In this document: piece after piece, positions 44,216 through 53,235 of the stretch
Numbering within the stretch: the first letter of the stretch is position 1
How the letters are laid out: each line of letters starts with the position of its first letter
Source of the DNA: Eubacterium sp. OM08-24
GTDB taxonomy: Bacteria; Bacillota; Clostridia; Oscillospirales; Acutalibacteraceae
NCBI RefSeq assembly: GCF_003438075.1
Contig: NZ_QSTA01000003.1
Span: 124,001 to 188,000 of the forward strand
DNA length: 64,000 nucleotides
Reading direction: 5' to 3'
The notes under the pieces: generated by a model
What the model saw: the letters and a program-made list of their open reading frames with translations, nothing else
Databases searched by the model: none
Told to the model about the DNA's origin: nothing
Position numbers and translations under genes: made by a program

Positions 44216-45585
44216 TTAATTTCAAGCATTTTTTGAGCAAAATTCGTCATATACTCAGTATTGATTTCACGATTTTCATTAATCTCATCTTCCGTAAAAT
44301 TGCCATTTGCATATCTTTCTATGTATGGATTTATAAAATCCGAATCATACTTTTTAAGATAATCACAACCGTACTCAAAGTAATCCCAATATCCACAAGT
44401 AATCATATACTCTAAAAAATTTGTTATAATCTCATTCTCATTTTGATTTTTAATATCATCAAAAGCTATGACATAAGGGGTATCGTTTTTTGCATAAGCT
44501 ATATATTGATTTGAAAAAAATACCACTTCTTGATCTTGTATTTTAATTGATGCGCCTGAATTTGAATTATTTATGTTATTCTGCTCTTTATTTATGTATT
44601 CATAATCGAAAAAATTATTTAGCTTAAAATCGAGTAATTCTTCGTCATGATATTTTATTTTAACATCTGTATTTTCGTATGATAATATCTGCGATGAGTT
44701 ATCTTTTACCCTATATATTTGTTTATAGACAAAGCTATTAGAAATTAAATTCGGTAATCCAATGTAGCAATCAGATGATCTTTCCGGTGTTTTTGCAACA
44801 GTACCCACATTTGAGATACAGATTTTAATAAACAATAATACAAATATTGCTATAAAAGCTACTATTGTTCGTGCAATAATTTTTAAAAATATTTTTGACC
44901 AATATAAATCTGCGTCAAAATTATTTGCATATAGATTATTAAGTGTTATTACAAGAAGTATTTGTAAAATGATTGCTGTAAACATTCTTAACAACTGTGA
45001 ATTAAAGTTATAATTCATACTTTTAAAAAGATAAAATGATGAATCAATTGTATATTTTTCTGCATACATTTGCAAATTTATAAATATATAGACTAAATAA
45101 GAAACAACTATAGCCACAACTAAAACATAAAATAATAATATAACTACTATAGATTTATCTTTGCCCTTAATTTTACCATATATATCTTTTAATAAATTTC
45201 TGCCGGTATAAGCAAATGTAATAATTTGGAATATAATCACAAAAAATATGCAATCCGTTAATAAGCTATATATAGATTTAATCTCTGTACTTTTGAAAAT
45301 ATAACAGCCAATATCAAGTATAACTCTTATGAATAAAAGAGCAAAAAAAGATATTACTATTTGCTTTTTATACAGTAAAAAAGTTTTCTTAGCAAAGCCA
45401 AATATAACAAATGCACTGAATGAAAAAAAGAATACAGTAAATAAAACAATTGACCATATTAAATTATTTAAAGGATAAACCGGCAAAATTGATTTTGAGT
45501 AGGGTGTCGATAAGAATACAACTAATTCAAGCAGAGTAATTAATATCCCCATAAAGCAAATATTTTTATTTATTATTTTTCGCAT
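44212..45585 (-). CDS. Hypothetical polytopic membrane protein with extracytoplasmic C-terminus
   Basis: The protein of about 457 residues has roughly eight hydrophobic segments between 10 and 275 (IVVILLFYVLVVAIVVSYLV near 145). A soluble C-terminal domain of about 185 residues follows, acidic and rich in Asn and Tyr. No family is recognised. ATG 45585 is tentatively chosen as the one starting MRKIINKNI; ATG 45600 is also possible, and neither has a strong ribosome site. It shares a 4-base overlap with the zinc-ribbon gene. Its AT-rich codons match the rest of the cluster. Confidence 0.65.
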   Translation of the reverse strand: MRKIINKNICFMGILITLLELVVFLSTPYSKSILPVYPLNNLIWSIVLFTVFFFSFSAFVIFGFAKKTFLLYKKQIVISFFALLFIRVILDIGCYIFKSTEIKSIYSLLTDCIFFVIIFQIITFAYTGRNLLKDIYGKIKGKDKSIVVILLFYVLVVAIVVSYLVYIFINLQMYAEKYTIDSSFYLFKSMNYNFNSQLLRMFTAIILQILLVITLNNLYANNFDADLYWSKIFLKIIARTIVAFIAIFVLLFIKICISNVGTVAKTPERSSDCYIGLPNLISNSFVYKQIYRVKDNSSQILSYENTDVKIKYHDEELLDFKLNNFFDYEYINKEQNNINNSNSGASIKIQDQEVVFFSNQYIAYAKNDTPYVIAFDDIKNQNENEIITNFLEYMITCGYWDYFEYGCDYLKKYDSDFINPYIERYANGNFTEDEINENREINTEYMTNFAQKMLEIK

Positions 45586-45737
45586 AACTATACACACCAT
45601 TTCAAATTATTATCAGTCATAAAATCATCAAAAAAAGTACGATATTCATTAGAAACTTTGCAAGTAGTACTGAATTGTTATCTGTACCGATAATTAAAAC
45701 ACCTGAACACTTTACACTCTTTGTTTTTCTGTTAATT

Positions 45738-45767
45738 ACCACCCCTGACATAGCAGTCAGAGGTGGT
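45738..45767 (-). repeat. Decayed copy of the YYVRGG-coding hairpin
   Basis: ACCACC...CTGA and TCAG...GGTGGT form a stem. Leftward it would code TTSDCYVRGGN and stop. It is the third copy of the element found at 42785-42814 (inside the 42773 gene) and 46315-46344. Confidence 0.6.
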
Positions 45768-45783
45768 AGTTCTATACACCTAA

Positions 45784-46269
45784 TCAATATTCCATAGGAT
45801 TTTGTTCGTAATATTCTTCGGCGGCTTTGAATACATCAATTATTGCATTTCCTATTTCTTCCGCCGTAGCATTGGCTGGCAAGTTTATTGACTTTATGCA
45901 GCCATAATATCCACCTTTTTTCTCTCTGAATTTTTTAGTTGAATAAATTTCATAACTTCCGTCTTCAAACAATTTTACATATGCTAAAAAATTATGTTTC
46001 CAAAAGGTTATATAACCCTTATACTTAGAGCCATTTTTCCAGAATTGTTTAGGTTTTCCTACATACAACGGACTATTTTCAACGGCTTTTATTCTTGAAA
46101 GAACTTTGTTGCCTAATTTATCTACTAAATCATCTTCTGTTTCACTTACTATTGTTACTCCATCAGCATGCGTTTTATAGCCACCAATATGTTCAACCAA
46201 TGTCGTTATTAAAAACCTTCCTTCACCTTTAAATACTGATGCCGTCCATGGATATGATTGTACACTCAT
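45784..46269 (-). CDS. Possible immunity protein (CdiI-like)
   Basis: The 161-residue soluble protein begins MSVQSYPWTASVFKGEG and ends KSINLPANATAEEIGNAIID followed by VFKAAEEYY. The closing pattern, a lysine-serine-isoleucine strand, an ATAEEIG turn and a final helix, resembles that of contact-dependent-inhibition immunity proteins. The identification rests on that pattern only. GGAGGAAG lies 5-6 bases upstream of the start. No toxin gene is seen beside it, so if it is an immunity protein it is an orphan. It sits between decayed copies of two membrane-protein modules. Confidence 0.5.
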   Translation of the reverse strand: MSVQSYPWTASVFKGEGRFLITTLVEHIGGYKTHADGVTIVSETEDDLVDKLGNKVLSRIKAVENSPLYVGKPKQFWKNGSKYKGYITFWKHNFLAYVKLFEDGSYEIYSTKKFREKKGGYYGCIKSINLPANATAEEIGNAIIDVFKAAEEYYEQNPMEY

Positions 46270-46314
46270 CTTTCTTCCTCCTCTGTTTTTCCATTGATTA
46301 TCAAATGGTACCTT

Positions 46315-46344
46315 ACCACCCCTGACATAATAATCAGAGGTGGT
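46315..46344 (-). repeat. Copy of the YYVRGG-coding hairpin upstream of the immunity-like gene
   Basis: The 30-base hairpin matches 42785-42814 base for base; the flanking TTATTATTT-type sequence also matches, for about 50 bases in all. It follows the pseudogene at 46366 and runs in frame into the immunity-like gene. Confidence 0.65.
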
Positions 46345-46365
46345 TTTTTCTAAATAATAATTTTA

Positions 46366-46819
46366 TCACGGAGGAAAATCAAAATCTGATACTCGCCAAA
46401 CATTATCGTCATCTAATTTCCAATATACTGTCGGTGAAAATTTGCCCCCCGTCTCATGATCTTCGTTTTCTTTTATATAATAGCCTTCTGCTGTATATAA
46501 TGATTTTGCTGTAATTCCTGATAAAATTAATGTAATAGGTGTTGTATGATAAGCTTTAACTATACGAATATTATTTCTTTCGTTTTTGTCAATTCCAAGT
46601 AAATAATTCATACTGCTATAAATGTTTTCCGGTACTATATCCTGATATTTACTTTTCGAGTAATCACCGCAATTATCGTAAGACTCCTGTACTATATCAT
46701 AAGTTAGGTCACTAAGATAATTTGAAATTTTTATCTGATTATATATATACTCCGATTATAATAATTGCAATTATACCTACAATTGTACCTATAATTTTTA
46801 TATTTTTTTTATTTATCAT
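46366..46819 (-). pseudogene. Frameshifted paralog of the WRVSDFD membrane protein (TA-tract lesion)
   Basis: ATG 46819 starts MINKKNIKIIGTIVGIIAII and a membrane segment, then meets TAA just after a (TA)5 run at 46740-46749. One frame over, the sequence continues without a break: QIKISNYLSDLTYDIVQESY, then KYQDIVPENIYSSMNYLLGI and a WRVSDFDFPP ending. This aligns without gaps to residues of the 43361 protein (NLTDLTYDIVQESCDNYGDY). Adding a single TA unit joins the two parts exactly. The C-terminal frame of 81 residues from 46611 is not an independent gene. This copy lacks the zinc ribbon. Confidence 0.8.
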
Positions 46820-47171
46820 TCTTCATATCCTCATCCTAATTTTATTGTGTGTGCAATTGTGCTAAAACAAATTTGTATCACCTCACCGCTATTTATTCAA
46901 TTAGCAATAAGCAAAATTGTTTATTATTGTTGTTTTACTGTCTATTATTGTATTAATATACTATAAAAAATAATATTTGTAAATACCTTTTTCAATATAT
47001 TTACCTCAGAAAATCTATGCACATTTTCATCATTATGTATAACACGAGAGGCTGATAAAATTGATACCGTTTTTACATTTTAATAAAATTTACTTGAATT
47101 ATTTATAAAAAAACTATTTTTATGTAAAATTATGTTCCATATGGGAATTTTGAAAGGTTATTTATAAAATT
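46820..47171. other. AT-rich gene-free DNA upstream of glgB
   Basis: About 350 bases lie between the accessory cluster and the glgB control region. I see no coding frame, RNA gene or promoter of note. Confidence 0.5.
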
Positions 47172-47194
47172 TACACGAAAATATTGTGTAAAAA
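47172..47194 (+). promoter_or_regulatory. Inverted repeat upstream of the glycogen promoter
   Basis: TTTACAC and GTGTAAA are perfect 7-base arms with a 9-base spacer, 15 bases before the -35 box. It is a possible operator for a regulator of glycogen synthesis. Confidence 0.4.
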
Positions 47195-47209
47195 TTTTCA
47201 AATTTGCTT

Positions 47210-47238
47210 GAAAACAACATATTTATTTGGTATTATAT
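47210..47238 (+). promoter_or_regulatory. Promoter of the glycogen operon
   Basis: TTGAAA and TATTAT are separated by 17 bases. The leader to glgB is about 135 bases. Confidence 0.65.
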
Positions 47239-47312
47239 ATTATAGGAATATAGAAGTAGTTTTAAAAGGTATTCTTTTACAGGAGTTTTAATAATTAACA
47301 GTGATAATCACG

Positions 47313-47362
47313 CAATCCGCACCTGCGGAATTGTTGACTGCAATCAGGGTAATAGGCAGTCA
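47313..47362 (+). promoter_or_regulatory. Two hairpins in the glgB leader
   Basis: CAATCCGCA pairs with TGCGGAATTG (one bulge), and TGACTGC at 47335-47341 pairs exactly with GCAGTCA at 47356-47362. The second ends 5 bases before the AAGGAG ribosome site. There is no T run, so control of translation or RNA stability is more likely than termination. Confidence 0.4.
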
Positions 47363-47380
47363 TAACAAGGAGTTGAATAT

Positions 47381-49357
47381 ATGAAGTATGTCTTTAATGA
47401 TGAGCGTTCTCCGCTGCGACTGTTTTCTGACGGTGACGCTGTTCGTGCTTACGATTTTCTCGGCGCTCATTTTATGAATTTAGACGGCAGAAACGGCGTA
47501 ATGTTCAGAGTATGGGCGCCAAACGCAATTACAGTTTCTGTTGTGGGCGATTTTAACAACTGGAATCAACAAGCTAATTATATGTATAAAATCGGCGGCG
47601 GTGTATGGGAGCTGTTCATTGAAAATCTCAATGAATTTGCCGTATATAAATTCTGTATAGAAACCGTTGACCACACAAACATTTTAAAATCGGATCCGTT
47701 TGCTTTTCATTGTCAGACAAGACCCGAAAATGCCTCTATGGTATTTAATACAAATCAATATGTATGGCATGACAGCTATTGGATGGAAAATCGTCAGAAT
47801 ACATCTTCACCCGACAAGCCGATGAATATATATGAAATTCACGCAGGCTCGTGGAAAAAATATCCTGACGGCAATTACTTTAACTATCAAAAAATGGCAG
47901 ATGAGCTTATTCCTTATTTAAAGGAAATGAACTACACTCATGTTCAGCTTATGCCGCTTATGGAATATCCGTATGACCCGAGCTGGGGCTATCAGACAAC
48001 AGGTTACTTTGCCGCAACATCTCGTTATGGCACTCCTTGCGACCTTATGGCTCTTATTGACCGCTGTCATATGGAGGGTATCGGCGTTATTATGGAAATT
48101 GTACCGTCAAACTTTCCTAAAGACGATTACGGACTTTATAAATTTGACGGCACCTGCCTTTATGAGGACAACAATCCTAAAAAAGGTCAGCGTGACAGCT
48201 GGGGCACTTGCCTTTTCAATTTTCAGCGCTATGAAGTAATCAGCTTTTTGATTTCAGCTGTAATGTTTTGGTTCGACAAATACCATGTTGACGGAATGAG
48301 AATCGGCGCAGTATCATCTATGCTTTACCTCGACTACGGCAAAAAAGACGGCGAATGGGTGCCAAACCGCTTTGGCGGCAAAGAAAACCTTGAGGCAGTC
48401 GACTTTATTAAGCGCCTTAACAAGGTAGTACATATGTATCACCCGTCTGCACTCACCTTTGCCGAAGAAAACACCTCGTGGCCAAAGCTCACCCTCCCTA
48501 TTGAAGAGGGCGGACTCGGATTTGACTACAAGTGGAATATGGGATGGATGAATGATACTCTACACTATATGTCGCTTGACCCGTTATGGAGGCCGTTCAA
48601 CCACGATAACCTTACTTTCAGCTTTTTCTATGCTTTTTCGGAAAAATTCATTCTGCCTATTTCTCACGATGAGGTTGCACATGGTAAAGGCTCACTTATC
48701 AGCAAAATGCCCGGCGACTATGACAGCAAGTTTGCGGGAGTGCGAGCATTTATTACATATATGTATGCACACCCAGGCAAAAAGCTCGTGTTTATGGGCA
48801 GTGAAATAGGTCAGTTTGACGAGTGGGATTCCGACTCTGGTATTCAGTGGGATCTGCTTAATTTTGAAAAGCATAATGCTTTGTTTACATTCTTTAAAGA
48901 AATAAATAAATTTTATATTGAACATAAGCCGCTTTATGAGCTTGACAATACTCCGAAAGGCTTTGAATGGATACACCGTAACGACTACACTCAAAGCGTT
49001 ATTGCTTTCAGAAGAACCGACTCGGACGGCAACGAAATCATTGCAGTCTGCAATTTTCAGCCGACCGTTCACGAAAACTATATGATAGGTGTTCCCCACT
49101 TTGGCGAATATGAGGAAATATTTAATTCCGACTTAACCGAATTTGGCGGAACAGGTGTATCAAATACAGGCACTCTTACCACTGTACCGATGAAAATTCA
49201 CGGCTACAAGCAGGGACTTTCGCTTACCCTGCCGCCGCTCGGTGTAATTTATCTTAAATGTACAAAGGAACTTGAAAATCCCGAAGGCAACACCGAAAAG
49301 CCGAGAAAAACCGTTGTTCTCAATTCCGAAACCGTAAAGGCAGAGGAATTAAAATAA
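47381..49357 (+). CDS. glgB: 1,4-alpha-glucan branching enzyme
   Basis: The 658-residue GH13 enzyme makes alpha-1,6 branches in glycogen. It has a CBM48 module (VMFRVWAPNAITVSVVGDFN near 40-60) and the (beta/alpha)8 barrel with YTHVQLMPLMEYPYDPSWGY near 187, the nucleophile region VDGMRIGAVSSMLYLD near 304, AEENTSW near 363 and ISHDEVAHGKGS near 427. The usual catalytic DGFRxDAV is here DGMRIGAV, so the nucleophile Asp is replaced by Gly at the expected place. Activity may therefore be altered. AAGGAG precedes the start. It leads the operon glgB-glgC-glgD-glgA. Confidence 0.92.
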   Translation: MKYVFNDERSPLRLFSDGDAVRAYDFLGAHFMNLDGRNGVMFRVWAPNAITVSVVGDFNNWNQQANYMYKIGGGVWELFIENLNEFAVYKFCIETVDHTNILKSDPFAFHCQTRPENASMVFNTNQYVWHDSYWMENRQNTSSPDKPMNIYEIHAGSWKKYPDGNYFNYQKMADELIPYLKEMNYTHVQLMPLMEYPYDPSWGYQTTGYFAATSRYGTPCDLMALIDRCHMEGIGVIMEIVPSNFPKDDYGLYKFDGTCLYEDNNPKKGQRDSWGTCLFNFQRYEVISFLISAVMFWFDKYHVDGMRIGAVSSMLYLDYGKKDGEWVPNRFGGKENLEAVDFIKRLNKVVHMYHPSALTFAEENTSWPKLTLPIEEGGLGFDYKWNMGWMNDTLHYMSLDPLWRPFNHDNLTFSFFYAFSEKFILPISHDEVAHGKGSLISKMPGDYDSKFAGVRAFITYMYAHPGKKLVFMGSEIGQFDEWDSDSGIQWDLLNFEKHNALFTFFKEINKFYIEHKPLYELDNTPKGFEWIHRNDYTQSVIAFRRTDSDGNEIIAVCNFQPTVHENYMIGVPHFGEYEEIFNSDLTEFGGTGVSNTGTLTTVPMKIHGYKQGLSLTLPPLGVIYLKCTKELENPEGNTEKPRKTVVLNSETVKAEELK

Positions 49358-49427
49358 ATATACTTATAATTGCAGGGCAGTATGCTCACTTATTCCCTGC
49401 TCTTAAATAATCTCTGGAGGTAGAAAA

Positions 49428-50639
49428 ATGTTCCCTAAGAAGGAAGTAGTTGCAATGCTGCTTGCAGGCGGACAAGGCTCTCGTCTTGGCGTTCTTACAA
49501 GAAAGATTGCAAAACCTGCCGTTCCATTCGGCGGAAAATATCGAATTATTGACTTTCCACTCTCAAACTGCGTAAATTCAGGCATCGAGGCTGTTGGTAT
49601 TCTCACACAATATCAGCCACTTGTTCTTAATGAATACATAGGAAACGGTCAGCCATGGGATCTTGACGGTATGCACTCAGGTGTAAACTGCTTAAGCCCT
49701 TATCAGGCTGTTGACGGCGCAGACTGGTACTCAGGTACTGCAAATGCAATTTTCCAGAATATCAACTACATTGACCGCTACGACCCTGAGTATGTTGTCG
49801 TTTTGTCGGGTGACCACATTTACAAAATGGATTACAACAAAATGCTTGAATACCACAAAGAAAAGAATGCGGCTTGTACTATCGCTGTTATTGATGTTCC
49901 GCTTGAGGAGGCATCAAGATTCGGTATTCTCAACACACACGCGGACGGCGAAATTTACGAATTTGATGAAAAGCCCGAAAAGCCAAAAAGCACACACGCA
50001 TCAATGGGTATCTACATTTTCAGCTACAAAGAGTTAAGAAAATACCTCATTGAAGATGACGAAAACAAAAACTCAAGCCATGACTTCGGTAAAGATGTTC
50101 TTCCCGCAATGCTCAACGCAGGCGAGCGTATGTTTGCATATCCGTTTGAGGGTTATTGGAAAGATGTCGGAACAATCGACAGTCTTTGGGAAGCTAATAT
50201 GGATCTTCTCGACCCTAATGTTACACTTGACTTAAAGGATATTTATTCAAGAAATCCAATGATGCCGCCACACTTTGTATCTAATGATGCAGTTATTCAG
50301 AATTCACTTGTTGCAGACGGCTGTAATGTTTACGGCAATCTTGAATTTTCTATTCTTTTCTCGGGCGTTACTATCGGCAAGGGCGCAACAATCAACTCTT
50401 CAATAATTATGCCGGGTGCGGTAATTGAAGAGGGTGCAACAGTTCAGTTTGCAATTATTGCAGAAAATACAGTTGTACGCAAAAACGCTGTTGTAGGCGC
50501 AAAACCTGAAGATTGCGAAAACAGAGATGACTGGGGTATTGCCGTAGTTGGCGAGAACTCTGTTATTGACGAAGGCGCAGTTGTAAAGCCAAAGGAAATG
50601 ATTGACAGATGTACGGAGGTAAAAGCAAATGAGATGTAA
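49428..50639 (+). CDS. glgC: Glucose-1-phosphate adenylyltransferase, catalytic subunit
   Basis: The 403-residue enzyme makes ADP-glucose from ATP and glucose-1-phosphate, the committed step of glycogen synthesis. The nucleotide-binding loop [20 protein letters not shown] is intact, with [16 protein letters not shown] after it and GDHIYKMDY near 126. A left-handed beta-helix with repeated hexapeptides makes up the C-terminal third. GGAGG lies 7-8 bases before the start. Its end overlaps the glgD start by 11 bases, so the two subunits are coupled as in Bacillus and Clostridia. Confidence 0.96.
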   Translation: MFPKKEVVAMLLAGGQGSRLGVLTRKIAKPAVPFGGKYRIIDFPLSNCVNSGIEAVGILTQYQPLVLNEYIGNGQPWDLDGMHSGVNCLSPYQAVDGADWYSGTANAIFQNINYIDRYDPEYVVVLSGDHIYKMDYNKMLEYHKEKNAACTIAVIDVPLEEASRFGILNTHADGEIYEFDEKPEKPKSTHASMGIYIFSYKELRKYLIEDDENKNSSHDFGKDVLPAMLNAGERMFAYPFEGYWKDVGTIDSLWEANMDLLDPNVTLDLKDIYSRNPMMPPHFVSNDAVIQNSLVADGCNVYGNLEFSILFSGVTIGKGATINSSIIMPGAVIEEGATVQFAIIAENTVVRKNAVVGAKPEDCENRDDWGIAVVGENSVIDEGAVVKPKEMIDRCTEVKANEM

Positions 50640-51738
50640 TAATGTTTTGGGACTTATTTTTGCAGGCACTCTTGACGAAAAAATGCCTGACCTCACCTCT
50701 TCACGCACAATGGCAAGCGTTCCTATCGGGGGCAAATACAGAATAATTGACTTTGTTCTTTCAAATATGTCAAATTCAGGTATCAACAATGTAGGCGTAG
50801 TTGCCACAAAGAACTATCTTTCTCTTGCCGACCACCTCGGCTCGGGTTCTGCTTATGACCTTTCAAAGAGAAGAAGTCAGCTTACACTTCTCACACCTTA
50901 CAACGGCAGCTCTTTCTCAAGCTATCCTGAAACCATTTACAATATGCATGGATACATTGAGAACAGCCGAGAGGAATATGTATTGCTCTCACCGGGCAAT
51001 GTTGTTTCTAACTTTGACTGCACAGACCTTTTTGACTTCCACACCAAGAAGAATGCCGACATTACCGTAATTTACAACAAGATGGTTGTACCGTCAGGCT
51101 ACGACCGTCCTATGACAATCAGCGTTGACGATAACGGCAGAGTTAACAGACTTTTTCTCAATCCGCAAAAGACAAATACTGTTGAAAATGTAGTATTCGG
51201 TGCAATACTCCTGAAAAAAGATCTCCTTATGCAGGAAATAAATCAGGCTCTCGCCGTAAATCAGAAAGACATTAAAAATATTATTCAGGCTGCCGTCGGC
51301 AAATACAATGTTTACGGCTTTGAAGATAAAGGTTATACAGCGGCAATTACTTCCAATCAGGATTACTTCAATTTCAATATGGACTTAATGAAGAAAGAAG
51401 TAAGAGATGCGCTCTTTAATCCGCAGCGTCCTATCTACACAAAGGTAAGAGATGACGCTCCGTCACGCTACGGTCTTACAAGCAGCGTTAAAAATTCAAT
51501 TATTGCTCAAGGCTGTGTAATCAACGGCGAAGTTGAAAATTGTGTTATTTCTAAGGGTGTATATATTGGCGAGGGTGCTAAAGTAAGCAACTCAATAATT
51601 ATGCAAGATACAAAAATCGGTTGCAATACCAACCTGAATTATGTTATCATAGATAAGGATGTTAAAATTCAGGATGGTCGTTCACTTATGGGATATGACT
51701 CCTATCCTGTATATATAGCAAAAAAATCTGTTGTTTAA
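50629..51738 (+). CDS. glgD: Glucose-1-phosphate adenylyltransferase, GlgD regulatory subunit
   Basis: The 369-residue GlgC homologue lacks the catalytic loop: the position of GGxGxRL holds [40 protein letters not shown] is kept, so the fold remains. Such GlgD proteins have little activity and modulate GlgC in a mixed tetramer. ACGGAGGT precedes the ATG within the glgC end. The C-terminal beta-helix is present and slightly shorter than in GlgC. It is 15 bases before glgA. Confidence 0.93.
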   Translation: MRCNNVLGLIFAGTLDEKMPDLTSSRTMASVPIGGKYRIIDFVLSNMSNSGINNVGVVATKNYLSLADHLGSGSAYDLSKRRSQLTLLTPYNGSSFSSYPETIYNMHGYIENSREEYVLLSPGNVVSNFDCTDLFDFHTKKNADITVIYNKMVVPSGYDRPMTISVDDNGRVNRLFLNPQKTNTVENVVFGAILLKKDLLMQEINQALAVNQKDIKNIIQAAVGKYNVYGFEDKGYTAAITSNQDYFNFNMDLMKKEVRDALFNPQRPIYTKVRDDAPSRYGLTSSVKNSIIAQGCVINGEVENCVISKGVYIGEGAKVSNSIIMQDTKIGCNTNLNYVIIDKDVKIQDGRSLMGYDSYPVYIAKKSVV

Positions 51739-51753
51739 TGGAGGTATAATCAA

Positions 51754-53181
51754 ATGAGAATTTTATATTGTGCATCTGAGGCAAATCCGTTTTGCGGTAG
51801 CGGCGGACTTGCAGATGTTGCAGGAAGTCTGCCACACACACTTTGCAGAAAGGGACAGGACTGCCGAATTGTAGTTCCGCTTTATGGCACAATTCCGCAG
51901 GAGCTTAGAAATTCACTAAATTTCATTACAAACTTTACCGTACCTGTTGCATGGCGTCATCAGTATTGCGGACTTTTCTGGGCAAGATGGCACGACTGTA
52001 CATATTATTTCATTGATAATGAATACTATTTCAAGCGTGGTACACTTTACGGTCATTATGATGACGCTGAGAGATTTGCATTCTTCTCAAGAGCAATTCT
52101 GGAAATGCTCCCATACATTGACTTCCATCCTGATATGATTCACTGTAATGACTGGCAGACAGCACTTGTACCTGTTTACTACTATCTGTTCTATTCACAC
52201 AGACCATGGTATCACAACATCAAGAGCTTGTTTACAATTCACAATATTCAGTATCAGGGTGAATACGGCTGGGAAGTTAATACAGAATGTGTAGGTATTC
52301 CTGCCAATGAAACAAAAATTCTTGAGATGAACGGCAAACTCAATATGATGAAGGGCGCTATTGAAACAGCAACAAGAGTTTCAACAGTATCTCCAAGCTA
52401 TGCGGCTGAAATTAAAGACCCATGGTTCAGCTGGGGACTTCACGACGAACTTAACCTCCGTCACTATAAACTTTGCGGTATCAAGAACGGTATCGACACT
52501 GAAAGCTATAATCCTGAAACAGACTATCAGATCTATCGTAACTACTCTAAGGACGATATGAGCGGCAAGGGTGAGTGTAAGAGAGCACTTCAGGAGCGTC
52601 TTTGCCTTGAACAGCGCTGGGATGTACCAATGGTTGGTATGGTAACAAGACTTGTAGGTCATAAGGGACTTGACCTTGTAAGAATGGGACTTGAAGAGCT
52701 TATGAATACCGAGAATATGCAGTTTGTAATTCTCGGCTCGGGTGATAAGGAATACGAGGACTACTTTAACTATATGCAGGCAAAATATCCGGGCAGACTT
52801 TGCTTCTGTCACGGTTTTGTACCTGAACTTGCAAGAAAGATTTATTCAGGTGCTGATATATTCCTTATGCCGTCTGCTCAGGAGCCATGCGGCCTTGCAC
52901 AGATGATTGCTCTCCGCTACGGTACAATTCCTGTTGTTCGTGAGGTTGGCGGACTTAAAGACTCTGTATTTGACAGTGCAGACAACTACGGCAACGGCTT
53001 TACATTCAAGAACTACGATACAGCAGATATGGTAAATGCTGTAAGAAGAGCTTTGTGGGGTATTCACGATGACGCAGGCTGGCATCAGCTTATGTGGCGT
53101 GCAATGATGAGCGACAACAGCTGGGATCGTTCGGCTAACGACTACATCAATGTTTACAACGATACTCTTAACTGGGCATAA
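51754..53181 (+). CDS. glgA: Glycogen synthase (GT5 family)
   Basis: The 475-residue glycosyltransferase extends alpha-1,4-glucan from ADP-glucose. N-terminal CASEANPFCGSGGLADVAGS, FTIHNIQYQGEYGWE near 160, VGMVTRLVGHKGLDLVRMGL near 290, and the C-terminal PSAQEPCGLAQMIALRYGTI near 370 with its Glu are clear. The KxGGL motif that contacts ADP-glucose reads GSGGL, so the usual Lys is missing. GGAGG lies 9-10 bases before the start. It is the last gene of the glycogen operon and is followed by a strong terminator. Confidence 0.94.
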   Translation: MRILYCASEANPFCGSGGLADVAGSLPHTLCRKGQDCRIVVPLYGTIPQELRNSLNFITNFTVPVAWRHQYCGLFWARWHDCTYYFIDNEYYFKRGTLYGHYDDAERFAFFSRAILEMLPYIDFHPDMIHCNDWQTALVPVYYYLFYSHRPWYHNIKSLFTIHNIQYQGEYGWEVNTECVGIPANETKILEMNGKLNMMKGAIETATRVSTVSPSYAAEIKDPWFSWGLHDELNLRHYKLCGIKNGIDTESYNPETDYQIYRNYSKDDMSGKGECKRALQERLCLEQRWDVPMVGMVTRLVGHKGLDLVRMGLEELMNTENMQFVILGSGDKEYEDYFNYMQAKYPGRLCFCHGFVPELARKIYSGADIFLMPSAQEPCGLAQMIALRYGTIPVVREVGGLKDSVFDSADNYGNGFTFKNYDTADMVNAVRRALWGIHDDAGWHQLMWRAMMSDNSWDRSANDYINVYNDTLNWA

Positions 53182-53199
53182 TTTTAAGATTTAACCCTA

Positions 53200-53231
53200 T
53201 TCCCTCTCTGTTATTCGGAGAGGGAATTTTT
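53200..53231 (+). terminator. Terminator of the glycogen operon
   Basis: TTCCCTCTC and GAGAGGGAA form a 9-bp stem with a 9-base loop and a T run. Confidence 0.85.
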
Positions 53232-53235
53232 ATCA

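Noticed and set aside
46366..46611. An independent 81-residue gene
   Set aside because: It is the C-terminal part of a frameshifted paralog; its ATG is an internal Met (SSMNYLLGI) and has no ribosome site.
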